In this document: piece by piece, positions 1 to 5,971 of the stretch
How positions within the stretch are numbered: the first letter of the stretch is position 1
Layout: each line of letters starts with the position of its first letter
Assembly (NCBI GenBank): GCA_003244125.1
Contig: QHBL01000221.1
Coordinates: 1 to 7,179, forward strand
Origin: Chthoniobacterales bacterium
GTDB lineage: Bacteria; Verrucomicrobiota; Verrucomicrobiae; Chthoniobacterales; UBA10450
Direction of reading: 5' to 3'
DNA: 7,179 nucleotides
Program-made: the position numbers and the translations under genes
The notes under the pieces: model-generated
The model's database searches: none
What the model saw: the letters and a program-made list of their open reading frames with translations, nothing else
What the model was told of the DNA's origin: nothing

Positions 1-221
1 GTCAGCAAAATTGTAAACACAATCAGCACCGCGACCGCGCCGATATAGACAAACACCTGCACTAACCCGACGAACTCCGCGCCTAACAAGAAATAGGCTG
101 CGGCCACGCCGACGAACGAAATGGCAAAAGCCAGCGCGGCGTGGATCAATCGCGGCAAGAGCGCCGCAGCCAGGGCGGCGCCGAGAGTGCCAGCGGCAAT
201 GACAAAAAAGGCCACGTTCAT
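1..221 (-). CDS. nuoJ: NADH-quinone oxidoreductase subunit J (NuoJ), N-terminal 73 residues; 3' end outside window
   Basis: NuoJ (mitochondrial ND6) is a membrane-arm subunit of complex I. Its third helix undergoes the bend that links quinone reduction to proton pumping. Reading the minus strand from ATG at 221-219 gives 73 codons without a stop before the window edge. Visible are an N-terminal hydrophobic helix (about residues 4-22), a second helix (about 28-46), and the family hallmark at 54-72, VQVFVYIGAVAVLIVFTIL, which contains the conserved Y-x-G-A-x-x-V-L pattern (Y59, G61, V65). The start overlaps the nuoH stop by four bases (ATGA), indicating translational coupling. In the usual gene order nuoI stands between nuoH and nuoJ; here it does not. 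The missing part should be roughly 90-130 residues. Identity is clear from the helix-3 signature and the neighbour. Confidence 0.93.
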   Translation of the reverse strand, partial: MNVAFFVIAAGTLGAALAAALLPRLIHAALAFAISFVGVAAAYFLLGAEFVGLVQVFVYIGAVAVLIVFTILL

Positions 222-1405
222 TCAGCAAAGCGGTAGGTGCGCGGCGCGAATTTTCTTTTCGTATCGAGCAAGAGCGACAACAGCGCGTAAACGGTCGCGA
301 CGACCAGGAACGACCAAAGCCAGCCGCTTATTCGCCGTCCCGCATAGTGCCACACCGCCGCGGCCAGCACGCAGGTGAAGGCCATTGGGAGCACGAATTT
401 CCAGGCGAAATTCATCACCTGATCGACGCGTGTGCGCGGGAGCGTTCCGCGGAGCCAGACGAAGATGAAGAGCAGCGCGAACAGCTTGAGGAAAAACCAG
501 GCGTAGCTCGGCACAAACTCCAGCCAGGGCACCGGCGCCTGCCATCCGCCGAGGAACAACGTGATCGCGAGCCCGCTTACCGCGAACATTCCCAGATACT
601 CCGCGAGAAAAAACGTCGCGTATTTAAATCCCGAATACTCGGTCATGTGTCCAGCGACGATCTCCGACTCGCCTTCCGGCACATCGAACGGCGTTCGGTT
701 TGACTCCACCAATGCGGCGATGAAAAACAAAATGAACGCTGCCCCGCCCCAGGGAGTCAGCGCGAACCACCGCGGCACAATTCCGAGCGCGTATCCGCCC
801 TGCGCCGCGACGATCGCATCCGGCGAAAGCGAGCCGACCACCATCACGACGGGCAAGGTGGTAATAATCAGAGGCAATTCATAGCTCACCATCTGCGCGA
901 TCGCGCGCATCGCTCCCAGCATCGAAAACTTATTGTTGCTGCCCCACCCCGCCATGAACACGCCCAGCTCCGTGGTCGAACCAACGGCGAAGAAAAACAG
1001 GATGCCGCCATCGAGCGCCAGCGGCGTCATGTTTCGCCCATAAGGGATAATCCCTAGCGTGAGAATTGCCGTGGCCGCGATAAGAATCGGCGCGCAAAAG
1101 TGCACCACTTTGTCCGCGCGCGCCGGCACGATGTCTTCCTTGATCAGCATCTTGATGCCGTCCGCCATCGGCTGAAGCAGGCCGAAGGGGCCGACGCGAT
1201 TCGGCCCGTAGCGATTCTGGATGCGCCCGAGAATCTTCCGCTCGAGCACCGACATCGCGGCAAAGAGCGTGAGGAAAACAGCCAGAAGCGCGGCGATATT
1301 AATTAAAGCAGATACGCTCTGGAGCAGCCACTCCGGCGCGTTCACGAGCAGCGAAAGCAGCCACTGCTTTCCGTTAACAAAAATCTGATCGGCAAACGCG
1401 CTCAC
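218..1405 (-). CDS. nuoH: NADH-quinone oxidoreductase subunit H (NuoH), complete
   Basis: NuoH (mitochondrial ND1) joins the membrane arm to the quinone-binding arm and forms most of the quinone entry channel. The 395-residue product has about eight to nine hydrophobic helices. Three family signatures are intact: ERKILGRIQNRYGPNRVGP at 55-73, the acidic loop ESNRTPFDVPEGESEIVAG at 234-252 that faces the quinone cavity, and RGTLPRTRVDQ near residue 320. The length is somewhat above the usual 320-350, with extra residues at the N-terminus before helix 1 and in the loop around 190-215. The start is GTG at 1405-1403; an in-frame TAG lies about 30 bases further upstream and no ATG lies between, so this is the best start although no strong Shine-Dalgarno is seen. 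It is the first gene of the minus-strand nuo cluster. Its promoter must lie in the 45-base leader or inside the upstream gene relic. Confidence 0.97.
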   Translation of the reverse strand: MSAFADQIFVNGKQWLLSLLVNAPEWLLQSVSALINIAALLAVFLTLFAAMSVLERKILGRIQNRYGPNRVGPFGLLQPMADGIKMLIKEDIVPARADKVVHFCAPILIAATAILTLGIIPYGRNMTPLALDGGILFFFAVGSTTELGVFMAGWGSNNKFSMLGAMRAIAQMVSYELPLIITTLPVVMVVGSLSPDAIVAAQGGYALGIVPRWFALTPWGGAAFILFFIAALVESNRTPFDVPEGESEIVAGHMTEYSGFKYATFFLAEYLGMFAVSGLAITLFLGGWQAPVPWLEFVPSYAWFFLKLFALLFIFVWLRGTLPRTRVDQVMNFAWKFVLPMAFTCVLAAAVWHYAGRRISGWLWSFLVVATVYALLSLLLDTKRKFAPRTYRFAE

Positions 1406-1450
1406 TCGCCGTGAAGGAAAGCGGCGCCAAGTTAGCTAAGCAAGTAAAAG
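1406..1450 (-). promoter_or_regulatory. nuoH leader (45 bases); no clear promoter
   Basis: These bases lie between the end of the nucleotidyltransferase relic and the nuoH GTG. I see no convincing -10/-35 pair and no strong ribosome-binding site. Either transcription of nuoH starts inside the relic or nuoH is read through from it. Listed only to say what the gap holds. Confidence 0.2.
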
Positions 1451-1893
1451 TCAGCTTTCGAGCGCTTCGAGGTCAGCTCTGTCTTGCGGACGTCCGACCG
1501 CGCGTTTGTTTTTGATTAGCGCGTCCTTACCCAATATGAACACGCCGATTCACCGATCTCGGCTGTTTCACGCGTGGAAAACGCCTCTTCGACTGACACA
1601 CCGGTTATGCTCGTGAGAAGATCGTTGCGAAGCGGCGCTCGCCCGAGCTCGATGACTTGATCTGGCGTTTGGAAAGCCGCTTTCGAAATATCGAGTCCGC
1701 CGAAGCCGAAGTCTTTCAGCACCCGCATCATTATTAATGCGTTCTCCGGGCTCGGCCGAAGAAGTATATCGAGATCGCCGGTGAAGCGGGGTCGCGCCTC
1801 GAAGGCGAAGCTATGCGCTCCCACGATGACGTACTCGACGCTGCGCGAGTTGAGTAATTCGACAAACTCTCTCAAGTCGCTGCTCCGGCGCAT
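1451..1893 (-). pseudogene. Nucleotidyltransferase-fold protein (MNT/AbiEii-like), apparently frameshifted near its 3' end
   Basis: The minus-strand frame opens with ATG at 1893 and encodes LREFVELLNS, then VEYVIVGAHSFAFEARPRF and the metal-binding TGDLDI motif (D40, D42). A third acidic residue sits in RNDLLTSI (D91). This is the layout of small nucleotidyltransferase-fold proteins often annotated as DUF6036- or AbiEii-like. The frame stops at 1516 after the atypical end CSYWVRTR. The next frame, entered by stepping back one base around 1540-1552, reads GVFILGKDALIKNK then RAVGRPQDRADLEALES and stops at TGA 1453-1451. That is the C-terminus this family normally has (LI-NKRA-GR--D-AD-EALE). 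Joined, the product would be about 146 residues, a normal length. I infer a one-base deletion (or two-base insertion), making this a recent pseudogene, unless it is a sequencing error. Substrate and role are unknown; relatives include toxin-antitoxin and abortive-infection components, but that role is not shown here. Confidence 0.72.
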
Positions 1894-2012
1894 GGTTCAG
1901 CAACTCTACCATAATCTGCAACCGCTCGTTCCCGCTGAGCTGTTTGTAGTATTCGGCATCGGCACGTTCGGCCGCGAGCGAAATCGCGGAAATGCTTTAT
2001 CGTTTTCTCCAC
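1811..2012 (-). pseudogene. Small companion gene upstream of the nucleotidyltransferase, probably frameshifted
   Basis: Upstream of and overlapping the nucleotidyltransferase start, a minus-strand frame from 1996 to TAG at 1813-1811 encodes LAAERADAEYYKQLSGNERL, then QIMVELLNHAPEQRLERV and CRI. This resembles small helical proteins, often called hypothetical, that precede such nucleotidyltransferases and carry a -YY--L---ERL---- L ... RL-RV-R- pattern. The frame has no ATG near its 5' end and is closed by TAA at 1999-1997. In the adjacent frame, GTG at 2012-2010 gives VEKTIKHFRDF, a plausible N-terminus. Dropping one base of the AAA at 1981-1983 joins the two into about 66 residues. The last 80 or so bases overlap the nucleotidyltransferase in another frame. 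Family resemblance is from memory and the frameshift is inferred, so confidence is moderate. Confidence 0.45.
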
Positions 2013-2054
2013 ATCGAGATTATATTGCACTTTAGCTTCCGATTCACGGCATTG
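2013..2054 (+). promoter_or_regulatory. Short AT-richer spacer before nuoA; candidate promoter region
   Basis: Only 42 bases separate the proposed GTG of the minus-strand companion relic from the nuoA ATG. The local sequence ATTATATT at 2019-2026 offers a possible -10 for nuoA (TATATT 2021-2026) and, on the other strand, a TATAAT at 2024-2019 only seven bases from the relic start. No good -35 pairs with either. The assignment is weak, but the main promoter of the nuoABCDI cluster should lie here or inside the relic. Confidence 0.22.
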
Positions 2055-2429
2055 ATGACTCCGCATCCGTATCTTTTCATCATTATCTTCATCGGCGTCG
2101 CAGTGGTATTCCCGATGGGGCCGCTGGCTCTGGCGTGGCTCTGGCGCGGAGTTTTCCAGCCGCCGAAACCCGGGGCGCTGAAGAATGCTACCTACGAGTG
2201 CGGCATCGAGTCCGTGGGTGACGCGCAGATTCAATTCCGGTCGCAGTATTATCTTTACGCCATCATCTTTCTCATCTTCGACGTCGAAGCGGTCTTCCTC
2301 ATCCCCTTTGCCGTCGCTTTCACCGGGTTGCCGCTCGGCGGTTTTGTCGCGATCCTTATTTTCCTCCTCCTGTTAATCGAAGGTCTCCTTTGGGCCTGGG
2401 GTAAAGGTTGTTTAGATTGGGCACGATGA
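2055..2429 (+). CDS. nuoA: NADH-quinone oxidoreductase subunit A (NuoA), complete
   Basis: NuoA (mitochondrial ND3) is a three-helix membrane subunit at the junction of the two arms of complex I, with a loop that covers the quinone site. The product of about 124 residues has helices near 6-28, 65-90 and 95-115. The loop motif [20 protein letters not shown] includes the conserved cysteine of YECG, and is followed by [20 protein letters not shown], a strong family hallmark. The start chosen is ATG 2055, which begins [12 protein letters not shown] directly before helix 1. An in-frame ATG at 1992 would add 21 residues that overlap the relic on the other strand and resemble nothing expected, and TTG 2052 is also possible. 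No strong Shine-Dalgarno is visible. The stop overlaps the nuoB start (ATGA). Confidence 0.96.
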   Translation: MTPHPYLFIIIFIGVAVVFPMGPLALAWLWRGVFQPPKPGALKNATYECGIESVGDAQIQFRSQYYLYAIIFLIFDVEAVFLIPFAVAFTGLPLGGFVAILIFLLLLIEGLLWAWGKGCLDWAR

Positions 2430-3049
2430 ACGAAGGCGTAGACGAGAGACTGCGCAGCGAATTGCAGCGACAAGGCGTCTGGGTCACGTCGGTGCAGGAG
2501 CTTTATAACTGGGGACGCAAAAACTCGATTTGGCCACTCCAGTTCGGTCTGGCGTGTTGCGCCATCGAGATGATCGCTACGGCGGCATCACGCTACGACA
2601 TCGCGCGGTTCGGTGGCGAAGTATTCCGGCCATCGCCGCGCCAGGCTGATCTGATGATCGTCGCCGGCACCGTGACCAAGAAGATGGCGCCGCAAATCGT
2701 CCGCCTTTATAATCAGATGGCCGATCCGAAGTATGTTATCGCCATGGGCGCCTGTGCCATTTCAGGCGGCCCTTTCAAACAAGGGTACAACGTCCTTAAA
2801 GGAGTAGATCGTTATATTCCGGTGGACGTTTACATACCTGGTTGTCCCCCGCGGCCCGAGGCATTGCTCCACGCCTTCATGGAGCTACAGCGCAAAATCG
2901 ATGAACAGAAGCTGACCGGCGCCGGCAAAGCCGAGTTTCTCAAACCGGAGCAGCCGAGTGAATATCCAGTGCCGGAGTTCGGCGCGCACGACTTAACTCC
3001 GCCGGCTAATCGCGAGCTATTCAGTCCTCCGGTAATTGAGCGCGCCTGA
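2426..3049 (+). CDS. nuoB: NADH-quinone oxidoreductase subunit B (NuoB), N2 iron-sulfur cluster subunit
   Basis: NuoB (mitochondrial PSST) holds the terminal 4Fe-4S cluster N2 that gives electrons to quinone. With the start at ATG 2426 the product is 207 residues. The four cluster ligands are present: the tandem cysteines in [10 protein letters not shown] (C44, C45), GACAISGG (C110) and [11 protein letters not shown] (C140). The segment [20 protein letters not shown] is also typical. This start overlaps the nuoA stop by four bases; an in-frame ATG at 2408 lies inside nuoA and would add six residues. After residue about 165 there is a Pro- and Glu-rich tail of some 40 residues beyond the shortest homologues, which I regard as ordinary lineage variation. 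The stop TGA overlaps the nuoC start by one base. Confidence 0.98.
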   Translation: MNEGVDERLRSELQRQGVWVTSVQELYNWGRKNSIWPLQFGLACCAIEMIATAASRYDIARFGGEVFRPSPRQADLMIVAGTVTKKMAPQIVRLYNQMADPKYVIAMGACAISGGPFKQGYNVLKGVDRYIPVDVYIPGCPPRPEALLHAFMELQRKIDEQKLTGAGKAEFLKPEQPSEYPVPEFGAHDLTPPANRELFSPPVIERA

Positions 3050-3714
3050 TGCTGGAGCCGCTCGAGCAGGTCAAAGCACGAATCGAAGCTGCCGTTCCTG
3101 GGGCTACGGTATCGATCATCGCGAATCTCAGCCCTAGTAACCAGGCATCCTTATTATTCGATCGCGAGCACGCAATAACAATAGCTCGATTTCTACGCGA
3201 CGATCCGGCCTTGCTGCTGGACTTCTGCTCGAATGTTACCGGCGTAGATTGGCTGGAACGAAAGGTCGAGCAAACTACCAAGGTAAAGCAAATAGTAGAT
3301 GGAGTAGAGAAGGAAGTTCGCGTAACTACCGACGAAACTATTCCGGCTTACCTGGAAGCTGTTTACCATCTCTACTCCATCGCGCACAAACACGGGCCGT
3401 TAATTATTCGCATGCGCACGGCTGACCGCGCCGCCGGAGCACGTTTGCCCTCGCTTACCGCAGTTTGGCGGAGCGCCGAACTACAGGAGCGGGAGATCTA
3501 CGATCTCTACGGTATCCATTTTGAGGGACACCCTGATCTGCGGCGGATCCTGATGTGGGATGAGTTTGAAGATCATCCGATGCGGAAGGATTACGTGCAG
3601 CCGGACGACTTCGAGTACGAACCTACTCCGCACGATGAAGTGCTGGAGCGAGTGAAACAACATCACGCTGCGCGGCCAGAACTGGATGGCGCAGAAAAGC
3701 TCGCCACAGATTAA
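3049..3714 (+). CDS. nuoC: NADH-quinone oxidoreductase subunit C (NuoC, 30 kDa subunit)
   Basis: NuoC is a soluble subunit that packs against NuoD and NuoB and stabilises the quinone-reducing arm; it binds no cofactor. The 221-residue product carries the family signature at 139-155, [17 protein letters not shown], then [18 protein letters not shown] and MRKDY at 178-182. The chain is separate, not fused to NuoD. Between GVDWLE (65-70) and the strand [11 protein letters not shown] (100-110) is a charged stretch of about 28 residues ([15 protein letters not shown]) that looks like an insertion relative to short homologues. The start ATG 3049 overlaps the nuoB stop (TGATG), implying coupled translation. 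The last codons (Ala-Thr-Asp-stop) lie within a dispersed repeat that starts at 3703, so the C-terminal end may have been set by that element. Confidence 0.97.
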   Translation: MLEPLEQVKARIEAAVPGATVSIIANLSPSNQASLLFDREHAITIARFLRDDPALLLDFCSNVTGVDWLERKVEQTTKVKQIVDGVEKEVRVTTDETIPAYLEAVYHLYSIAHKHGPLIIRMRTADRAAGARLPSLTAVWRSAELQEREIYDLYGIHFEGHPDLRRILMWDEFEDHPMRKDYVQPDDFEYEPTPHDEVLERVKQHHAARPELDGAEKLATD

Positions 3715-3773
3715 CACAGATGAAACACAGATTCAGAAGCTCATATCTATGTAAATCTGTGTTTATCTGTGGC
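3703..3773. repeat. Palindromic repeat built from CACAGAT units, between nuoC and nuoD
   Basis: The left arm at 3703-3722 pairs with the right arm at 3754-3773 at 18 of 20 positions (outer sequence GCCACAGAT...ATCTGTGGC). CACAGAT recurs at 3705, 3715 and 3726 with spacings of 10 and 11 bases. This resembles the dispersed CACAGATNAACACAGAT elements I remember from many environmental bacterial genomes; copy number here cannot be seen. It contains the nuoC stop codon (3712-3714) and a GTG at 3769 in frame with nuoD. As RNA it could fold into a long hairpin between the two cistrons, possibly affecting transcript stability or relative expression. Confidence 0.82.
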
Positions 3774-3792
3774 TCCCCTTTCCTTTCGTAAT

Positions 3793-4950
3793 ATGACTGC
3801 TGGTTTGCACGAGCTGGAGCAGGCGCCGCCGCGCATGAGCTCGCAATTGGAAGGCGAACTCCTCGAGATCTCGATGGGACCGCAGCACCCATCTACTCAT
3901 GGCGTGTTCCGGATGAACGTCGCGCTGGAGGGTGAGATAGTCCGGAAGCTCAAGCCTGTCTTCGGTTACCTCCATCGCAATCACGAACAGATCGGAGAGC
4001 GAACCAGCTACCTCGGTTCGATGCCATATACCGATCGGCTCGACTACTTCTGCTCCATGACCAATAACTGGGCCTATGCTTTAAGCGTGGAGAAACTGGC
4101 CGCGATCGAAGTTCCCGAACGCGCGGAGTATCTCCGAGTTATTTTGGCGGAACTAACGAGGCTTCAGAACCACACCTCTCTCCTTGGCTTTCTGCTCAAT
4201 GACATGGGCGCGTGGGGAACTCCACTCATGTATGCCTTTCGCGAACGCGAGAAGATACTCGATTTATTCGAGTCGCTATCTGGCTCACGCATGATGTGTG
4301 ACTACATGCGCTTTGGTGGTTGCCGGGTTGATGCCGGACTAGACTGGATGCAACGCGCCAAACGAGTAGTCGATAACTTTCCGCGATTTCTGGATGAATT
4401 TGAGAAGCTCATCCTGGAGAACGAGATCATCATCGCGCGGACGCAGGAGGTGGGAAAACTATCGGCTGAACTGGCCATCAATGCCGGAATCACGGGCCCG
4501 ATGTTGCGGGCGTCCGGCGTTAACTACGATATTCGCAAAGTAGATGGTTACGGCTATTACCCGCGACTGAAATTTCGCGTACCGCTGGGTGATCACGGCG
4601 ACACCTACGATCGGTTGATGATGCGGGTGCTGGAGATACGGGAAAGCCTCGCCATCCTGCACCAGGCGTTCGATCAGATTCAGCCGGGGCCAGTGATGAA
4701 TCCAAAGGTAAAGGTGCGCGCTTTTCGGCCGCCGATTGGCGAGGCCTATGGCCGAATAGAAGGGCCGAAGGGCGAGCTCGGCTTTTATCTCGTTAGTGAT
4801 GGCACGGGCAATCCGTATCGATATCGCGTGCGCCCTCCGAGCTTCATCAATCTGACAGTGCTTGAAGATATGTGCCTCGGGCATACGGTCGCTGACGTGA
4901 TGGTGATCCTCGGGAGCGTCGATATAGTTATGGGTGAAGTGGATCGTTAG
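3793..4950 (+). CDS. nuoD: NADH-quinone oxidoreductase subunit D (NuoD, 49 kDa subunit)
   Basis: NuoD forms, with NuoB, the quinone-reducing site of complex I and descends from the large subunit of NiFe hydrogenases. With ATG 3793 the product is 385 residues, a usual length. Key features: [13 protein letters not shown] at 28-40, including the quinone-site histidine H36; the tyrosine of LDYFCSM (Y85), which corresponds to the quinone-ligating Tyr; [33 protein letters not shown]; and the C-terminus ending GEVDR, which is complete. The start is uncertain: ATG 3835 would also keep all conserved residues, while GTG 3769 would begin inside the upstream repeat and is less likely. No clear ribosome-binding site precedes ATG 3793. 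Unlike the overlapped genes before it, nuoD is set off from nuoC by the repeat, a gap of 78 bases. Confidence 0.96.
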   Translation: MTAGLHELEQAPPRMSSQLEGELLEISMGPQHPSTHGVFRMNVALEGEIVRKLKPVFGYLHRNHEQIGERTSYLGSMPYTDRLDYFCSMTNNWAYALSVEKLAAIEVPERAEYLRVILAELTRLQNHTSLLGFLLNDMGAWGTPLMYAFREREKILDLFESLSGSRMMCDYMRFGGCRVDAGLDWMQRAKRVVDNFPRFLDEFEKLILENEIIIARTQEVGKLSAELAINAGITGPMLRASGVNYDIRKVDGYGYYPRLKFRVPLGDHGDTYDRLMMRVLEIRESLAILHQAFDQIQPGPVMNPKVKVRAFRPPIGEAYGRIEGPKGELGFYLVSDGTGNPYRYRVRPPSFINLTVLEDMCLGHTVADVMVILGSVDIVMGEVDR

Positions 4951-4954
4951 TTCT

Positions 4955-5030
4955 TGTCATATCGAGCGAAGTCGAGACATTTCTGGTCCGTCGGAGAGCT
5001 AGAGATTCCTCGGCTTCGCTCGGAATGACA
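4955..5030. repeat. Palindromic TGTCAT...ATGACA repeat between nuoD and nuoI
   Basis: The left arm 4955-4976 and right arm 5009-5030 are inverted copies matching at 19 of 22 positions (core CGAGCGAAG, ends TGTCAT/ATGACA), with a 32-base centre. This 76-base unit looks like the non-autonomous TGTCATTCCGAGCGAAG-type elements I recall from several bacterial phyla. It fills nearly all of the nuoD-nuoI gap and could form a stable RNA hairpin; there is no following T run, so it is not a classic intrinsic terminator. No coding potential. Confidence 0.83.
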
Positions 5031-5034
5031 GAAC

Positions 5035-5042
5035 GGGAGAAG
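5035..5042 (+). promoter_or_regulatory. Ribosome-binding site of nuoI (GGGAGAAG)
   Basis: A purine-rich GGGAGAAG ends seven bases before ATG 5050. It is the clearest Shine-Dalgarno in the window, fits independent translation of nuoI after the repeat-filled gap, and supports this start. Confidence 0.6.
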
Positions 5043-5049
5043 TAGATTA

Positions 5050-5796
5050 ATGATAGGAAGCGGAATACTCAAGGGAATGGCAGTGACGGCGAAGAACTTC
5101 GTCGGCAGCTATTTCGAGGAAGATCGGCTAACGACGGTGCAGTATCCGGAAGAGCGAAGCCCGCTGCCGGAGAACTATCGTAACTTTCCGTTTCTGGTGT
5201 ACGATGGTGGGGACGCACACGCCGGTCTGCGGTGCGTGGCGTGCAAGATTTGCGAGAAGGAATGTCCGCCGCAATGTATCTATATCGTCAAGAGTGACGA
5301 TAAGAAACCGGACTACCTGGGCAAGCCGCAGTTCTATCCCAAGGTATTCGATATCGATATCTCGGTTTGCATGAGCTGCCAGATTTGTGTGGAAGTATGT
5401 CCATTTGAAGCAATCAAGATGGACAAGGTATTCGAGCTTAGTACGCGGGAGCGGTTCGACGCGCTCTTGCAGCGCAAGGATCAGCTCGCCAAATCCAATA
5501 GCTACTATCACGAGATTCACCCGACCGAAGCCGCAGCGGTGGACGCGAACCTCGCCGAAGCAGCAGCCGCAGCCGAGGCGAAAAAGAAAGCAGCAGGTCA
5601 GGCGGCGGCTGCGAAAGCCGCAGCGGCAAAGGCTACGGTTGCGGAACCGAAGAGCACTACTTCTTCGCCAGATCCGGCACCTACCACGATCGCGTCGCCC
5701 GAGTCAGCAACTGGTTCCACGTCAGCGCCCGGAGAAGCGCCGCCCGCAAGCACGACGAACCCAACCGGCGCGCCAGCCGACCCCTCAGCGAAATAG
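5050..5796 (+). CDS. nuoI: NADH-quinone oxidoreductase subunit I (NuoI), 2x[4Fe-4S], with long low-complexity C-terminal tail
   Basis: NuoI (mitochondrial TYKY) carries clusters N6a and N6b, which pass electrons to N2 in NuoB. The 248-residue product has both ferredoxin motifs: RCVACKICEKECPPQC (C62, C65, C68, C72) and CMSCQICVEVCPFEAI (C107, C110, C113, C117). Each is C-x2-C-x2-C-x3-C-P. The N-terminal helix (GILKGMAVTAKNF) that lies on the membrane is present. After about residue 158, where ordinary NuoI proteins end, comes a tail of some 90 residues: first Ala/Lys/Glu-rich (EAAAAAEAKKKAAG), then Pro/Ser/Thr/Ala-rich (SPDPAPTTIASPESATG). It is predicted to be disordered or partly helical and its function is unknown. 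The gene sits after nuoD, not between nuoH and nuoJ, and has its own good ribosome-binding site. Confidence 0.96.
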   Translation: MIGSGILKGMAVTAKNFVGSYFEEDRLTTVQYPEERSPLPENYRNFPFLVYDGGDAHAGLRCVACKICEKECPPQCIYIVKSDDKKPDYLGKPQFYPKVFDIDISVCMSCQICVEVCPFEAIKMDKVFELSTRERFDALLQRKDQLAKSNSYYHEIHPTEAAAVDANLAEAAAAAEAKKKAAGQAAAAKAAAAKATVAEPKSTTSSPDPAPTTIASPESATGSTSAPGEAPPASTTNPTGAPADPSAK

Positions 5797-5827
5797 CCTT
5801 AGCGCGATAATCGGTCACCGAAGCAGG

Positions 5828-5917
5828 AACGAAGGAAAACGAAGGAATTTTGAAAACGAGAAATCCAGAAGGGCTTACAAGTCGGTCCTCCTTTTTGGTT
5901 TTCTGGCTTTAAAATTC
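5828..5917. repeat. Tandem AACGAAGGAA plus imperfect inverted repeat downstream of nuoI
   Basis: AACGAAGGAA occurs twice head to tail (5828-5837, 5838-5847). It runs into an imperfect inverted repeat: GAATTTT 5845-5851 with AAAATTC 5911-5917, and CCAGAA 5865-5870 with TTCTGG 5901-5906, around a loop of about 30 bases. The whole 175-base gap between nuoI and the transporter has no gene I can support. The structure may be another dispersed repeat, and could double as a weak transcript end for the nuo cluster, though no tidy hairpin plus T run is present. Confidence 0.5.
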
Positions 5918-5971
5918 ATCTCTTCTTTAACCTGCTTTCCTGATTGGAATGTCCTGCGTAGTTCCTGATCG

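Noticed and set aside
1540..1552. Programmed ribosomal frameshift in the nucleotidyltransferase gene
   Set aside because: No slippery heptamer or downstream pairing is evident; mutation or sequencing error is simpler.
1992..2054. N-terminal extension of NuoA from ATG 1992
   Set aside because: The added 21 residues overlap the minus-strand relic, match no expected NuoA feature, and ATG 2055 gives the usual length.
3705..3732. CRISPR-like array from three CACAGAT units
   Set aside because: Units are 7 bases with 3-4 base spacers and form one hairpin; no direct repeat-spacer structure.
3769..3792. GTG start for NuoD inside the repeat
   Set aside because: It adds eight residues encoded by repeat sequence; ATG 3793 or 3835 keep every conserved residue and are more plausible.
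3623..3892. Minus-strand frame with INTDLHRY and LCFICVNLW wording
   Set aside because: This wording is what the CACAGAT-type repeat gives when translated; it is not a gene.
4955..5030. Intrinsic terminator after nuoD
   Set aside because: The arms pair well but no T run follows, and the next gene belongs to the same complex.
5387..5968. 193-residue frame overlapping the nuoI tail, very rich in Arg/Gln/Pro
   Set aside because: It is the shifted reading of the low-complexity Ala/Lys/Pro codons of the nuoI tail and runs on into the repeat region; no domain or start context supports it.
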